Source: Actinomycetota bacterium (GTDB taxonomy: Bacteria > Actinomycetota > Humimicrobiia > Humimicrobiales > Humimicrobiaceae). From it: a stretch of DNA of 9,468 nt. Where the stretch lies: positions 1 to 9,468 of the forward strand of contig JAGYOJ010000042.1 of the NCBI GenBank assembly GCA_018399435.1, read 5' to 3'. The notes under the pieces were generated by a model. It did not search any database, was not told the origin of the DNA, and worked only from the letters and a program-made list of their open reading frames with translations. Each line of letters begins with the position of its first letter. The first letter of the stretch is position 1. Below are positions 1 through 7,810 of this stretch, one piece after another. Both the position numbers and the translations under genes were made by a program.

Positions 1-263
1 AAAACTTGGATAAAAAGGTAAAGAATCTAATTTTAATTGGGGAATCAAAAGAAAAATTATTTGAATGCATAAAAAAAGAAAATCACCCTTTTAATATTTT
101 TAAAGTAGATACTCTTGGAGATGCAGTTAGCATCGGGTTAAAGGAAACGCCTAAAGATGGCATATTTTTATTATCTCCTGCTTGTGCAAGCATGGATATG
201 TTTAAAGATTACAAGCATAGGGGTAATGAATTTAAAAAATTAATTGAATTAAAGGGAAAATGA
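1..263 (+). CDS. murD: UDP-N-acetylmuramoyl-L-alanine--D-glutamate ligase, C-terminal part only
   Basis: This is the last ~87 codons of MurD, the cytoplasmic ATP-dependent ligase that adds D-glutamate to UDP-MurNAc-L-Ala. The reading frame is open to the left edge (first whole codon at base 3), so the gene begins upstream; a TTG at base 6 is internal and not a start. The family is usually about 450 residues, so roughly four fifths is missing, including the ATP-binding loop. What remains belongs to the C-terminal Mur ligase domain. The decisive motif is LLSPACASMDMFKDY followed by RG-x-EF, which matches the conserved MurD stretch LSPA-CAS-x-D-x-F...RG. The stop TGA shares bases with the ftsW start (ATGA at 260-263), so the two are probably translationally coupled. 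Identity is secure from this motif and from the neighbouring ftsW and murG. Confidence 0.93.
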   Translation, partial: NLDKKVKNLILIGESKEKLFECIKKENHPFNIFKVDTLGDAVSIGLKETPKDGIFLLSPACASMDMFKDYKHRGNEFKKLIELKGK

Positions 264-1414
264 ATCCAGAAAGAAGAAAAATTTTAAGAATAAATATAGA
301 TTTTTATATTATATTTATAATAACTTTCATACTTTCTGTTATTGGTTTGATCATGGTATCCAGCGCTTCTACTGTAGTTGCTGAAAGATTATTTAATGAC
401 CCTTATTGGTTTTTAAGGCGCCAGATAATCTGGTGGGTGATTTCATTTATATTATTAATTATATCCTCAAAAATTAATTACAAAATATATAAAAAATTAT
501 CAATTTTTATTATTCTAATCTCAATTGCATTGCTAGGTTTGGTTTTAATTCCTGGAATTGGGGAAGAAATTGGCGGCTCTAAAAGATGGCTTAATTTGTG
601 GTTTTTTAATATCCAGCCATCGGAGTTTGTAAAAATAGCCTTAGTCATTTTCTTTGCAGAAATATTAAACCGTAAATATGTTAACACCATGAAGATTAAA
701 GATTTAATTTTTCCTGGGTTTTTAGTATTGTTGCTAACAACAGTGCTAATTTTTATGGAACCTGATCTAGGGACAGTAATTGTTATATGGTTAATTGTTT
801 TTGCAGTATTATTAGTGGCTGGGGTTAAATTCGCCCATGTATTAGGCTTGGGCATTGTTATGGCAATAATAACTGGAATTTATTTATTGATGGAAGAATA
901 CAGGCGGGTAAGGCTTTTTGCATTTTTAAATAAAACAGCGGAATATGCTGATGCAAATTTTCAAGTCGATCAATCATTAATTGCTTTAGGCTCTGGAAAT
1001 TTAATTGGCTTAGGATTAGGGAATAGTTTACAAAAATACTCTTATTTGCCAGAAGCTCATACTGATTTTATATTTGCCATACTTGGAGAAGAATTGGGTT
1101 TAATTGGAACCATGCTTGTTATTGTATTATTTTTATTGTTTGCTTTTTTTGGTATAAGGGTATGCTTGAGGACAAAAGATTATTTTGGAAGGATTTTAGC
1201 TGCTGGATTAACAATGATTATTGTTGTACCGGCACTGATAAACATATCTGTTGTTATAGGCTTGATTCCTGTTACTGGTCTCACACTGCCTTTCATAAGT
1301 TCCGGGGGTTCATCACTGATGCTGTCTATGGTAAGCGTGGGAATTCTTTTAAATATTGCTAGGCAAATAATAGTAGTTAGCAAAGACAGGAGAATAAATG
1401 AAGAGCGAAAGTAA
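260..1414 (+). CDS. ftsW: Septal peptidoglycan glycosyltransferase FtsW (SEDS family)
   Basis: FtsW polymerises lipid II into glycan strands at the septum, working with a class B penicillin-binding protein that is not in this window. The 384-residue protein is of normal length and very hydrophobic, with about ten membrane segments by eye (near 13-36, 55-70, 79-97, 121-135, 148-165, 170-188, 192-210, 272-297, 311-335 and 344-372). SEDS signatures are complete: GSKRWL (106-111) with IQPSEFVK (118-125), EPDLGT (167-172), PEAHTDFIFA (264-273) and LPFISSGGSS (343-352). Asp269 in the HTDF motif matches the aspartate essential for polymerisation in E. coli FtsW. RodA is the alternative, but the position between murD and murG points to FtsW. 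The ATG overlaps the murD stop as ATGA. Only a short AAAGGG lies just upstream, so coupling is likely. The 3' end overlaps murG by 17 bases. Confidence 0.96.
   Translation: MNPERRKILRINIDFYIIFIITFILSVIGLIMVSSASTVVAERLFNDPYWFLRRQIIWWVISFILLIISSKINYKIYKKLSIFIILISIALLGLVLIPGIGEEIGGSKRWLNLWFFNIQPSEFVKIALVIFFAEILNRKYVNTMKIKDLIFPGFLVLLLTTVLIFMEPDLGTVIVIWLIVFAVLLVAGVKFAHVLGLGIVMAIITGIYLLMEEYRRVRLFAFLNKTAEYADANFQVDQSLIALGSGNLIGLGLGNSLQKYSYLPEAHTDFIFAILGEELGLIGTMLVIVLFLLFAFFGIRVCLRTKDYFGRILAAGLTMIIVVPALINISVVIGLIPVTGLTLPFISSGGSSLMLSMVSVGILLNIARQIIVVSKDRRINEERK
1388..1392 (+). promoter_or_regulatory. Ribosome binding site of murG
   Basis: AGGAG lies five bases before the murG ATG at 1398 and sits inside the end of ftsW. 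It supports this start, even though it makes murG overlap ftsW by 17 bases. Confidence 0.75.
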
Positions 1415-2537
1415 AAAGGTCTTAATTTGTGGTGGTGGAACTGCGGGACATATATATCCTGCTATTGCCTTAATTGAATACATAAAAGAACATTACCCTG
1501 ACTATAAAATTCTTTTTATAGGCACTAATAAGGGAATGGAAAATAAGTTTATACCAAAATTAAGTATTGATTTTATAAAGATAAAAGCTTCAGGTTTAAA
1601 GAGTAGCAAGAATTTTATAAACAAAATTATGATATATTTAAAATTCTTTTTTAATTTATTGCTTGGACTGTTTAAATCTATTAAAATATTGGCCTGCTGT
1701 AAGCCTGACGCTATTTTAGGCATGGGGGGATATGTTTGTGCTCCACTATTGCTTGCGGCAATAATTACTGGAAAGAAATATTATATACATGAACAAAATT
1801 TTATCCCGGGAAGGTTAAATAAAATATTTTCAAAATATGCAAAAAATATTTTTGTAAGCTTTAAAGAAACCGAAAGTTATTTTCCAGAAGCAAATGGTAA
1901 AGTTATATATAGCGGGAATCCAATTAGAAAAATCATTAAAAATTTCGATAAAAAGGCAAAAAATTACAAAAAATGGGGATTAGATAAAAATAAGTTTACC
2001 ATAGTTGCTTTTGGGGGCAGCTTAGGCGCTGGAAAGTTAAATAAAATAATAATAGATTTATGTAATTATTTTGGTGATAAAAAAAATATGCAAATAGTGC
2101 TTATAGCGGGAAAACGGTTTTTTAATGATATTTTAAAAATAAAAGATAATTTAAATCCAGAAAGTGGTAAACTAAATTTTAAGATACTATCTTATGTTGA
2201 AGAGATGGATGAAATTTACAATATTGCTGATTTAATTATATCTAGGGCTGGTGCTAATACGATAGCGGAATTGATTGAGACAAAGGTTCCAGCTATACTT
2301 ATACCTTTTCCTTATGCAATTGGCAATCACCAATATTATAATGCCAAATTTTTAGCTGAAAGAGGTGCCGCTATAATTATATTAGACAGGGATTTAAACT
2401 CAAAGCGTTTAATTGATAACATAGAAGGGCTAGTCAGAAATAATATGGATAATTATAAGAAATTTACCGGACGCAAAAATATTTTAAAAAATAAAAATAG
2501 TGAAAAAATAATAATTGATAATATGATAAGGAGTTAA
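1398..2537 (+). CDS. murG: UDP-GlcNAc:lipid I N-acetylglucosaminyltransferase MurG
   Basis: MurG transfers GlcNAc from UDP-GlcNAc to lipid I at the inner face of the membrane, giving lipid II. The 379-residue protein is a two-domain GT-B glycosyltransferase. The N-terminal glycine-rich loop GGGTAGHIYPA (12-22) has Ala where many members have Gly, and GMGGYVCAP (108-116) is the second loop. HEQN (131-134) is the conserved HEQN-x-x-PG segment with the lipid I site nearby. The C-terminal UDP-GlcNAc domain shows GGSLGA (206-211) and SRAGANTIAEL (282-292), and ends its core with GNHQYYNA (309-316). A hydrophobic and basic stretch around 73-97 fits the membrane-facing patch of the family. The ATG follows a good AGGAG site within ftsW. 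The stop at 2535-2537 is one base before the murC start. The C-terminal tail (360-379) is lysine- and asparagine-rich and poorly conserved. Identification is certain. Confidence 0.97.
   Translation: MKSESKKVLICGGGTAGHIYPAIALIEYIKEHYPDYKILFIGTNKGMENKFIPKLSIDFIKIKASGLKSSKNFINKIMIYLKFFFNLLLGLFKSIKILACCKPDAILGMGGYVCAPLLLAAIITGKKYYIHEQNFIPGRLNKIFSKYAKNIFVSFKETESYFPEANGKVIYSGNPIRKIIKNFDKKAKNYKKWGLDKNKFTIVAFGGSLGAGKLNKIIIDLCNYFGDKKNMQIVLIAGKRFFNDILKIKDNLNPESGKLNFKILSYVEEMDEIYNIADLIISRAGANTIAELIETKVPAILIPFPYAIGNHQYYNAKFLAERGAAIIILDRDLNSKRLIDNIEGLVRNNMDNYKKFTGRKNILKNKNSEKIIIDNMIRS
2528..2533 (+). promoter_or_regulatory. Ribosome binding site of murC
   Basis: AAGGAG lies five bases before the TTG at 2539 and overlaps the last codons of murG. 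It is the reason to accept a TTG start for murC; no other start lies between it and the conserved nucleotide-binding loop at residues 13-20. Confidence 0.8.
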
Positions 2538-2538
2538 G

Positions 2539-3924
2539 TTGGCAAGTCTTGAAAAGAAGCAATATTTTTTGGTTGGCATAGGCGGTGCTGGAATGAGCGC
2601 TATTGCCTTAGTTTTAAAGGGGATGGGGTTTAATGTAGCAGGTTCAGATATAAAGGAATCTCGATATACTAAAATTTTAAGAAGCGAAGGCATAGATATA
2701 AGCATTGGACATAAAAAGGAAAATATTAAAAATTTTGATTCTATTGTTTACTCGGCTGCAATTCCTAAAAGAAATATAGAACTAACTGAAGCCAATAAAA
2801 AAGGTTTAGATATTTTCAGCAGGTCAGATATTTTAGCAGAAATACTAAACAGCAAAAAAGGGATTGCTATAAGTGGAACCCATGGAAAAACTACAACTAC
2901 TTCAATGGTTTCATTACTGCTTAGGGGATTAAATATGGATCCTACAATTATAATAGGCGGCGAGCTTAACGAGCTTGGTTCAAATGCTAGATATGGCGAA
3001 GGCCAGTATGTGGTAGCAGAAGCATGTGAAAGCGATGGCTCATTCTTGAAGTATAATCCCTTTATATCAGTTGTTACAAATATTGAAAATGACCATATGA
3101 ATTATTACAAGAGTTTTGAAAATTTAAAAAATAGTTTTATAAAATTTATTAATAATACAAAAAAGGATGGTTATTGCATAATTAATGGTGATGAAGTTAA
3201 AATAGAAAGGAAAGAGCTAAAGCCCCGGATTGTAACTTACGGTATTAATAAAAGTAATGATATTTATGCCAGGAATATAAAGTTTAAAAATTTTGGTTCT
3301 ACTTTTGAGCTAATTATTAATAAAGAAAGTGAACAAATAAGCATAAATACTAGGCTTAATATTCCAGGTATGCATAATGTAGAAAATAGTTTAGCGGCTT
3401 TATCGGTTTGTTACTGTTTAGGCCTGGATTTGATAAAAGCGTCCGAGATATTGAATTTTTTTACGGGAGTTAAAAGAAGATTTGAAAAACGGGGAGAAAG
3501 AAAAGGTGCACTTATTTTTGATGATTATGCGCACCATCCTTCAGAAATAAAAGCAACTTTAGGTGCAGCTAAAAAAGAAAAAAATAGAAGAATAATTTCT
3601 GTTTTTCAGCCACACCGCTATTCAAGGCTATCTAATTTATTAGGGGATTTTAAGGATTGTTTTGACAAGAGCGATATTTTGATAATAACCGATGTGTATG
3701 GTGCAGGAGAACAGCCATTACCTGGCATAAATGGGAAAGCTTTAGTAGACGACTTAATAGAAAATGATTTTGCAAAAAAATTGATATATATTCCAAAGCT
3801 AGATGATATAAGCTTATATCTTGATAAAAATTTAACGGAAAAAGATATAGTTCTCTTGATGGGTGCTGGTGATATTACAAGAGTAACTGATGATATTTTA
3901 AAAATAAAAAATGGAAAATCTTAA
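2539..3924 (+). CDS. murC: UDP-N-acetylmuramate--L-alanine ligase MurC
   Basis: MurC adds the first amino acid, L-alanine, to UDP-MurNAc using ATP in the cytoplasm. The 461-residue protein has the normal Mur ligase length and all three domains. The N-terminal UDP-binding Rossmann domain starts with GIGGAGMSA (13-21) and contains GSD (35-37). The central ATPase domain has the P-loop GTHGKTTTT (113-121), ESDGSF (164-169) and TNIENDHMNYY (180-190). The C-terminal domain has GVKRRFEKRG (310-319), DDYAHHPSEI (328-337), FQPHRYSR (356-363) and DVYGAGEQP (385-393). These last motifs separate MurC from MurD, MurE and MurF. Translation starts at TTG, supported by AAGGAG at 2528-2533. Its last 14 bases overlap the murB start. 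In many bacteria MurC can misuse L-serine or glycine, which is relevant to the pgeF gene at the end of the window. I see no missing key residue. Confidence 0.97.
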   Translation: MASLEKKQYFLVGIGGAGMSAIALVLKGMGFNVAGSDIKESRYTKILRSEGIDISIGHKKENIKNFDSIVYSAAIPKRNIELTEANKKGLDIFSRSDILAEILNSKKGIAISGTHGKTTTTSMVSLLLRGLNMDPTIIIGGELNELGSNARYGEGQYVVAEACESDGSFLKYNPFISVVTNIENDHMNYYKSFENLKNSFIKFINNTKKDGYCIINGDEVKIERKELKPRIVTYGINKSNDIYARNIKFKNFGSTFELIINKESEQISINTRLNIPGMHNVENSLAALSVCYCLGLDLIKASEILNFFTGVKRRFEKRGERKGALIFDDYAHHPSEIKATLGAAKKEKNRRIISVFQPHRYSRLSNLLGDFKDCFDKSDILIITDVYGAGEQPLPGINGKALVDDLIENDFAKKLIYIPKLDDISLYLDKNLTEKDIVLLMGAGDITRVTDDILKIKNGKS

Positions 3925-4810
3925 AAACTTTATTGCTAAGAATAAAAACGCAAAATTCAGTTATGGTATTTCTAAAGCCAACACTCTTGGTGTTGGTGGC
4001 AAAGTCCATTTCTATTTTATAGCTGAATCCGTAAATTTATTAAAAAAAGCTGTTAAGTTAAGCTATTTAGAGAAAGTTCCAGTAATTGTTATCGGGAGTG
4101 GTACAAATATTTTATTTAATGAAGGATTTTTAGACATTTTGCTAATAAAACTTGGCAATTATTTTAAAAAGATTGAGGTTTTTCCAAATGGTGAAATTAA
4201 AGTTGGGGCAGCCTGCAATCTGGGAAAATTTATCGTAAAAGCAGCAATCAGAGGCAGCGATTTTTCTTTTTTGGCGGGCATCCCGGGCACTATTGGGGGC
4301 GCCGTTAAGGGAAATAGCGGTACAAAAGATTTCTCTATATGTAAATGCGTTAAACGGATTGAGTATATTTCAATTGATGGAAAGTTAATGGAAATAGATA
4401 TAGATAAAGACATGCATGATTATAGAAAATTATTAATAAAAAACATTTCGGTAATAACTTCTATAATTTTAAAAGGCAAAAAAGGGCATAAAAAAAATAT
4501 TTTTGATAGCATTAGGCAAAGAATTAAACAAAAGAAAAATTCTCAGCCTTTAAATACCAAAAATGCGGGTTGTTTTTTTAAGAACCCTGATGGTGATTCT
4601 GCTGGAAAATTAATAGAGGAAAGCGGTTTGAAAGGCTTTAGGTATGGCGGAGCTGCTATTTCAAAAAAGCATGCTAATTTTTTAATAAATTATGATAATG
4701 CATCGGCTGAAGATATATTTATATTATCTTTGATTGTAAATGAAATAGTCAGGGATAGGTTTGGCATAAATTTACAAAATGAAGTAAAAATGATTGGATT
4801 TTCAAGATGA
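3911..4810 (+). CDS. murB: UDP-N-acetylenolpyruvoylglucosamine reductase MurB, type II
   Basis: MurB is an FAD enzyme that reduces UDP-GlcNAc-enolpyruvate to UDP-MurNAc with NADPH. The 299-residue length and absence of the extra loop of the E. coli enzyme fit type II MurB. The FAD domain shows NTLGVGGK (24-31), GSGTNIL (62-68; Ser is usual at the Thr) and GIPGTIGGAVKGNSG (123-137; NAGA is usual where NSGT stands). The C-terminal domain shows YR (171-172), QPLNTKNAGCFFKNP (212-226), AGKLIEESGLKG (231-242), HANF (254-257) and a late Glu291 in the QNEVKMIG segment, matching the family's catalytic glutamate. The residue aligned with the catalytic serine (E. coli Ser229) is Cys221, a conservative but notable change. 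The start overlaps murC by 14 bases and has no visible ribosome site, suggesting coupling to murC. The stop overlaps ddl as ATGA. Confidence 0.95.
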   Translation: MENLKNFIAKNKNAKFSYGISKANTLGVGGKVHFYFIAESVNLLKKAVKLSYLEKVPVIVIGSGTNILFNEGFLDILLIKLGNYFKKIEVFPNGEIKVGAACNLGKFIVKAAIRGSDFSFLAGIPGTIGGAVKGNSGTKDFSICKCVKRIEYISIDGKLMEIDIDKDMHDYRKLLIKNISVITSIILKGKKGHKKNIFDSIRQRIKQKKNSQPLNTKNAGCFFKNPDGDSAGKLIEESGLKGFRYGGAAISKKHANFLINYDNASAEDIFILSLIVNEIVRDRFGINLQNEVKMIGFSR

Positions 4811-5784
4811 ATATTTTAGAAAATTTTAAGGATTTAAAAATAAGAAGCAAAAAAGATTCTATAGTAGTTGGCGTATTGGCTGGCGGTATCTCTGCTGAAA
4901 GAGAGGTTTCACTAAAGACCGGTAAAAAGATTTATAATGCTTTGAGGAAATTAAAATACAATACCATGTTTATAGATCCTAAAAATAATTTAATAGAAGA
5001 TTTAAAAAAGATAGATATAGCTTTCTTGGCCTTGCATGGCAGATATGGAGAAGATGGCACAATACAAGGATTATTAGAATTATTAAAAATTCCATATACC
5101 GGTTCGGGGGTTTTGGCCAGTGCGATTGTATTAAATAAATTAGCCACAAAAAAATTTTTAGAATATGAAAAAATTAAAACCCCTCCCTATGTAGGTTTAA
5201 ATTTTAATAGTGAAATTGATATTAATAAAATTAAGGAAAAAGTAGAAAAGTTTTCATATCCTGCAATAGTAAAACCAAATAGTGAAGGTTCTACTATTGG
5301 AATAACTATTGTTAATAATGAAGAGAACTTGTTAAAAGCTATAGAAATTGCTGCAAAACATGATAATGAAGTAATAATAGAGAAATATATTAAAGGCAGG
5401 GAATTAACCGTTAGCATTATTGGAGATGAACCAATTGCCTTGCCTATTATAGAGATAAAGCCAAAAAGTGGTTTTTATGATTATGAAGCCAAGTATACAG
5501 TTAATATGACAGAATACATAGTACCTGCAAAGATAGATAAAAAAATTACTAAAGAAATTAAAGGCATTGGTATTAAATGCCATAAAATTTTAGGTTGTGC
5601 AAATCTCTCAAGGGTAGATTTAATATTTAGTGAAAATAATGTCCCATATGTCTTAGAAGTTAATACAATGCCAGGAATGACACCAACTAGTTTGGTGCCT
5701 AAGGCTGCGGAAGCTGCAGGCATAAGTTTTGAAGTACTAGTTGAGATTTTATTAAATAATGCCAGTTTAAAGATTGATGGCTAG
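4807..5784 (+). CDS. ddl: D-alanine--D-alanine ligase Ddl
   Basis: Ddl joins two D-alanines with ATP; the dipeptide is then added by MurF to finish the pentapeptide. The 325-residue protein is a complete ATP-grasp enzyme with a leader of about 16 residues before the usual beginning of the family. Key parts are GGISAEREVSL (26-36), with Glu31 matching E. coli DdlB Glu15; LHGRYGEDGTIQG (76-88); KPNSEGSTIG (156-165), with Ser162 matching Ser150; and FYDYEAKY (223-230). Tyr230 corresponds to DdlB Tyr216, which predicts a D-Ala-D-Ala rather than a D-Ala-D-lactate product. Metal ligands Asp271, Glu284 and Asn286 (RVDL and LEVNTMPGM) are present. The ATG overlaps the murB stop as ATGA with no clear ribosome site, so coupling is likely. 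The end overlaps ftsQ by 8 bases. The paralogous ligases VanA/VanB are unlikely because of the tyrosine and the context. Confidence 0.96.
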   Translation: MNILENFKDLKIRSKKDSIVVGVLAGGISAEREVSLKTGKKIYNALRKLKYNTMFIDPKNNLIEDLKKIDIAFLALHGRYGEDGTIQGLLELLKIPYTGSGVLASAIVLNKLATKKFLEYEKIKTPPYVGLNFNSEIDINKIKEKVEKFSYPAIVKPNSEGSTIGITIVNNEENLLKAIEIAAKHDNEVIIEKYIKGRELTVSIIGDEPIALPIIEIKPKSGFYDYEAKYTVNMTEYIVPAKIDKKITKEIKGIGIKCHKILGCANLSRVDLIFSENNVPYVLEVNTMPGMTPTSLVPKAAEAAGISFEVLVEILLNNASLKIDG

Positions 5785-6553
5785 AAAAAGTAAAGAAAAT
5801 GAAAAAATACTAAGAAGAAGAAGGAAAATTGGCTTAAGGAAATTTTGGCAAGTGCTGAAAGCAATATTTGCTTTGCTTTTTTTGGCAGGCGCAATTTACG
5901 GTTTAAATTATTTTTATAATAGCGATTATTTTAAGGTTAAAGAGATAATATTTGAAGGTAATAGCCATTACAGTTATGAAAGTTTTAATGATATATCTAA
6001 GAAATATTTGGGAAAGAATATTTTTGAGGTCAAAAAGAAATCTCTTGAAGATAGCTTAATTATAAATTTTTATTGGCTAAAGTCTGTAGATTTAAAAAAA
6101 GTATTTCCAGATAAATTAATTATACGTGTATACGAAAGGAAACCATTTATAATTATAAATTATAGTAAAAGCTTCTATCTCCTTGATGAAGAAGGCGTAA
6201 TTATTGAGAAATTAGACGGGGAGGACATGGACAATTATAATAAAATTATTGTTAAAAATGTCTTAAATTATAATCCAGACTTAGGCGATAAAATAGCAAA
6301 GAAAAATTTATTAAGCTGTGGCTATATTTACAAATCCATGGATTTTGAAACCAAGCAGTTGTTTAAAGAAGCTATTTTAGAGGGCAGTTTAGGTGAAATA
6401 GCTTTTATTACCAGTGAAAGCAAAAAGGTCATTTTTGGAAATAGCGAAGATATTGTCCAAAAAATAACAGTATTAAAAGAAATATTAAAAGATGGAATTA
6501 ATTATATTATAATTGACATAAGTAATTATAATAATCCTGTAATTGTTAATTGA
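5777..6553 (+). CDS. ftsQ: Cell division protein FtsQ/DivIB
   Basis: FtsQ (DivIB) is a single-pass membrane protein that links early and late divisome proteins and binds FtsL/FtsB-type partners outside the membrane. Using the ATG at 5777, the protein has 258 residues: a strongly basic cytoplasmic tail (about 1-24, many Lys/Arg), one membrane segment (about 25-46), then an outer POTRA domain beginning FKVKEIIFEGNSHYS (52-66) and running to about residue 122. It includes the typical VFPDKLIIRVYERKP segment (109-123). A beta-rich domain follows, ending with IIIDISN near the C-terminus. A TTG directly before the ATG could also start translation, but ATG is preferred. No good ribosome site is seen, and the start lies within the last 8 bases of ddl. 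FtsQ sequences diverge greatly, so the call rests on topology, POTRA-like pattern and its place between ddl and ftsA. Confidence 0.92.
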   Translation: MARKSKENEKILRRRRKIGLRKFWQVLKAIFALLFLAGAIYGLNYFYNSDYFKVKEIIFEGNSHYSYESFNDISKKYLGKNIFEVKKKSLEDSLIINFYWLKSVDLKKVFPDKLIIRVYERKPFIIINYSKSFYLLDEEGVIIEKLDGEDMDNYNKIIVKNVLNYNPDLGDKIAKKNLLSCGYIYKSMDFETKQLFKEAILEGSLGEIAFITSESKKVIFGNSEDIVQKITVLKEILKDGINYIIIDISNYNNPVIVN

Positions 6554-6556
6554 ACC

Positions 6557-6562
6557 GGGGGT
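6557..6562 (+). promoter_or_regulatory. Likely ribosome binding site of ftsA
   Basis: GGGGGT, one G-U wobble away from GGAGGT, lies six bases (counted from the last G) before the TTG at 6568. The earlier in-frame TTG at 6550 has no such element upstream, so this site decides the start chosen for ftsA. Confidence 0.5.
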
Positions 6563-6567
6563 TTTAC

Positions 6568-7806
6568 TTGCCTGTTAAAAACGAATATGCAGTAGCTATA
6601 GATATAGGTACAACTAAGATTGTTACCTTAATTGGAAGGATTAAAAAAAATAATGTTTTAGAAGTAATAGGTTATGGATTAGCAGGCTGTAAGGGAATTA
6701 AAAAGGGAATAGTAATTGATTTAAATGATGCCACTAAATCAATCTTAAATTCCATTGAAGCCGCAGAAAAGGCTACAAAAATGTTTGTGGACGCTGCATA
6801 TATTGGGGTTACCGGTAAACATATTTCTATAATTAATAATTCTAGTGAAATAAATATAAATAATCCAAATAAAGTTGTAAGGAAGCAAGATTTGGAACGT
6901 TTACTATCCAAGGCAAATAGAATAAATATTTCTTCACAGCATGAAGTTATACATACCCTCATTAAGCAATTTACGGTTGATGATGAGAAGGGGATTGTAG
7001 ACCCTGTGGGATTAGCTACAGAGAGGCTGGGTGTAGAATTACTTGTAATTTATGGATCCTCAACCTTAATTAAAAATACAGTAAATAGTGTAAAAAATAC
7101 AAATATTGAAATAGAGGATGTAATATTGGAGGCATTGGCTTCAAGTGAAGCAGTTCTTACTCCTGAAGAAAAGAATAGCGGAGTCGTATTATTAGATATT
7201 GGGGGCGGCACCACTGATGTGGCTATATATAAAGACAAAAAGATGGTTTTCACTTATTGTTTGCCGGTTGGGGGCGACCTGATTACAAATGATATATCCA
7301 TAGGTTTAAATATTCCTTTTTCTAAAGCCGAAGATATTAAGAAAAAGTTTGCAAATGTTGATTATAATTTTTATGAATCTTTAAATAATGTAAATATGGG
7401 AGATATAAAAATTGACAGGAATAAAGCTACTTTAAATATTAAACTCTACACTATTGTTGATTCCCGGGTTAAGGAATTATTGCAGTTAATAAAAGAAAAG
7501 ATAGAAAGTTATGGATTTATGTATTCTGTTCCTTGTGGATTAGTTATAACCGGAGGGGTCTCTCAAATGAAAGGCTTAAAGACAATGGCAAATTCTATTT
7601 TTAATCTGCCTGTCCGAATAGGAGCGCCAATTGATACAGAAGGGCCATCAGAAGTTGTTAATGACCCAATTTATTCTACTAGTGTAGGTTTATTGAGGTA
7701 TGCGTTTCAATTAAAAAAATTTTCTAGCGTTGAACAGTTTGAAGAAAAAAATGCAAGCCTTAGGAGCAGGTTTAGAGATTTTATATCGCGGATTTTGAAA
7801 AGCTAA
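6568..7806 (+). CDS. ftsA: Cell division protein FtsA, actin-like membrane anchor of FtsZ
   Basis: FtsA is an actin/Hsp70-fold ATPase that binds the FtsZ tail and tethers the Z-ring to the membrane. With the TTG at 6568 it has 412 residues, starting a few residues before the phosphate-1 motif AIDIGTTKI (10-18). The FtsA-specific 1C (SHS2) region lies at about 75-160, including HEVIHTLIKQF (125-135) and DPVGL (145-149). Phosphate 2 is LLDIGGGTTDVAIY (208-221), the adenosine loop is ITGGVSQMKG (327-336), and the protein ends with an amphipathic, basic helix (about 398-412, RSRFRDFISRILKS), the membrane-targeting sequence. An alternative TTG at 6550 would overlap the ftsQ stop as TTGA and add six residues, but lacks a ribosome site. 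MreB and DnaK are excluded by the 1C region and C-terminal helix. The gene ends 16 bases before ftsZ, its direct partner. Confidence 0.95.
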   Translation: MPVKNEYAVAIDIGTTKIVTLIGRIKKNNVLEVIGYGLAGCKGIKKGIVIDLNDATKSILNSIEAAEKATKMFVDAAYIGVTGKHISIINNSSEININNPNKVVRKQDLERLLSKANRINISSQHEVIHTLIKQFTVDDEKGIVDPVGLATERLGVELLVIYGSSTLIKNTVNSVKNTNIEIEDVILEALASSEAVLTPEEKNSGVVLLDIGGGTTDVAIYKDKKMVFTYCLPVGGDLITNDISIGLNIPFSKAEDIKKKFANVDYNFYESLNNVNMGDIKIDRNKATLNIKLYTIVDSRVKELLQLIKEKIESYGFMYSVPCGLVITGGVSQMKGLKTMANSIFNLPVRIGAPIDTEGPSEVVNDPIYSTSVGLLRYAFQLKKFSSVEQFEEKNASLRSRFRDFISRILKS

Positions 7807-7810
7807 TATT

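Noticed and set aside
6..8. TTG at base 6 as the start of a separate small 85-residue gene
   Set aside because: The frame is open to the window edge and the protein is plainly the C-terminus of MurD, so the gene begins upstream.
1162..1383. Short open frames on both strands within the 3' part of ftsW
   Set aside because: They lie wholly within the conserved FtsW coding region, have no ribosome sites or recognisable motifs, and are frame shadows.
3662..3688. TTGACA inside murC with AT-rich sequence downstream
   Set aside because: The nearest TATAAT-like stretches match poorly or are too close (about 13-15 bases), and the region encodes a conserved part of MurC.
5774..5776. TTG directly before the ATG as the ftsQ start
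   Set aside because: The adjacent ATG is the more efficient codon, and neither has a ribosome site that would favour TTG; the difference is one residue.
6513..6532. TTGACA (6513-6518) and TATAAT (6527-6532) just upstream of ftsA, a possible internal promoter
   Set aside because: The spacer is only 8 bases, far from the usual 16-18. A perfect TATAAT is expected by chance in such AT-rich DNA, and it lies in the coding end of ftsQ. No TTGACA-like element sits 17 bases before the TATAAT.
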